DNA of 7,521 bases, taken from NCBI GenBank assembly GCA_003512825.1, contig DOOI01000034.1, positions 1 through 7,521 of the forward strand. The letters are read 5' to 3'. The notes under the pieces were generated by a model, which saw only the letters and a program-made list of their open reading frames with translations, was not told the DNA's origin and searched no databases. Below, piece after piece: positions 7,084 through 7,521 of this stretch. The DNA is from Paracoccaceae bacterium. Its GTDB lineage: Bacteria; Pseudomonadota; Alphaproteobacteria; Rhodobacterales; Rhodobacteraceae. How positions within the stretch are numbered: the first letter of the stretch is position 1; each line of letters begins with the position of its first letter. A program made the position numbers and the translations under genes.

Positions 7084-7190
7084 CTGCCTGCCCCAATCCC
7101 AACGCTCAATCACAATCTCTCGATTCGGATTGTCCCTTTTTCTTGATCCTAAAGTATCACAGAGCAAGGGGTTTTGCAGGAAAATCAAAA

Positions 7191-7521
7191 TCATCCAGCC
7201 ATTTCGGCACGATTTAGCGCACAGGCGGCCCACAATTGATCCATGGCTCGCACCAATGTCTCGATTTCAGAACTACCGTGCACTGGCGAAGGGGTAAAGC
7301 GCAGGCGCTCGGTGCCTCGAGGAACCGTTGGGTAATTGATCGGCTGAACATAGATACCAAACCGCTCCAAAAGCATATCCGACAGCTTTTTGGTATGAAC
7401 GGGGTCTCCTACAATCACAGGCACAATATGCGATCCATGATCAATGATTGGCAGACCCATTCCCTTAAGGCGCAGCTTTAGTTTTGCGGCTTGTTCTTTA
7501 TGTTCATCGCGCAGTTTTTGG
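7191..7521 (-). CDS. hemA: 5-aminolevulinate synthase, C-terminal part (5' end beyond the window)
   Basis: ALAS condenses glycine with succinyl-CoA to 5-aminolevulinate, the first step of haem (and bacteriochlorophyll) synthesis by the C4 route of alphaproteobacteria; it is a cytosolic PLP enzyme. The minus-strand frame is open to the right edge and gives 109 residues up to TGA at 7193-7191. The visible part reads LRLKGMGLPIIDHGSHIVPV, then IVGDPVHTKKLSDMLLERFGIYVQPINYPTVPRGTERLRFTPSP, which is the C-terminal domain of ALAS rather than of the related KBL or BioF enzymes: the VPRGTERLRFTPSP stretch holds the conserved arginine that contacts the substrate carboxylate. The PLP lysine lies outside the window. 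The frame must be read through the internal ATG at 7460, which is an ordinary methionine. The RodZ-like gene follows after 107 bases with no clear terminator between. Confidence 0.95.
   Translation of the reverse strand, partial: QKLRDEHKEQAAKLKLRLKGMGLPIIDHGSHIVPVIVGDPVHTKKLSDMLLERFGIYVQPINYPTVPRGTERLRFTPSPVHGSSEIETLVRAMDQLWAACALNRAEMAG

Noticed and set aside
7153..7158. GATACT on the minus strand as a -10 for the RodZ-like gene
   Set aside because: The hexamer is good, but no convincing -35 lies at the right distance (TTCCTG at 18).
7084..7233. 50-residue N-terminal extension of the RodZ-like protein
   Set aside because: It begins inside the hemA coding region, and its translation does not resemble the family N-terminus, which starts at the ATG at 7083.
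1..7521. Mobile element, CRISPR, toxin-antitoxin or defence island
   Set aside because: All large frames are recognisable housekeeping or transport genes. No transposase, direct-repeat array, tRNA or attachment-site-like duplication was seen by eye.

Overview
This window looks like ordinary chromosomal backbone of an alphaproteobacterium, most likely the Rhodobacterales (Roseobacter/Rhodobacter group). The grounds are a C4-pathway 5-aminolevulinate synthase end (HemA/ALAS), a RodZ-like HTH/DUF4115 protein lying between hemA and ispG, and a FbpA-type iron-binding protein of the three-tyrosine 'YSYRQP' kind. This is recognition by motif and remembered family sequences; no database search was run. 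Two genes are cut by the window edges: mazG on the left and hemA on the right.

Plus strand, 1-4655. The 3' part of mazG (nucleoside triphosphate pyrophosphohydrolase) is followed by a 74-base gap with a small inverted repeat and a weak -35-like hexamer. Next is a single-gene unit for a periplasmic ferric-iron-binding protein, which ends in a strong 12-bp hairpin at 1709-1739. A compact three-gene run follows: an inosine/uridine-type nucleoside hydrolase, a GNAT acetyltransferase that overlaps it by four bases (GTGA), and a SelO/YdiU protein adenylyltransferase 27 bases further on. SelO ends in a cysteine version of the C-terminal Sec/Cys motif.

Minus strand, 7521-4659. Reading leftwards: the last 109 residues of HemA, a RodZ-like membrane protein with an N-terminal HTH, and ispG (Fe-S enzyme of the MEP isoprenoid pathway). 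selO and ispG meet tail to tail with only three bases between their stop codons. The 88-base gap before ispG holds the most striking non-coding feature: a 28-base near-perfect inverted repeat (12-base arms, one mismatch, GAAA loop on the ispG-sense strand). It overlaps the -10 of a candidate promoter and covers a spurious TTG start.

Functional reading. Several genes touch iron or redox (ferric uptake, SelO, the Fe-S enzyme IspG, haem precursor synthesis) and two touch nucleotide housekeeping (MazG, nucleoside hydrolase). No mobile element, CRISPR array, toxin-antitoxin pair, defence system, tRNA or rRNA is visible. I found no clearly undescribed system. The best leads are regulatory: the ispG leader dyad and the fbpA upstream dyad. 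No gene-free stretch exceeds about 140 bases.
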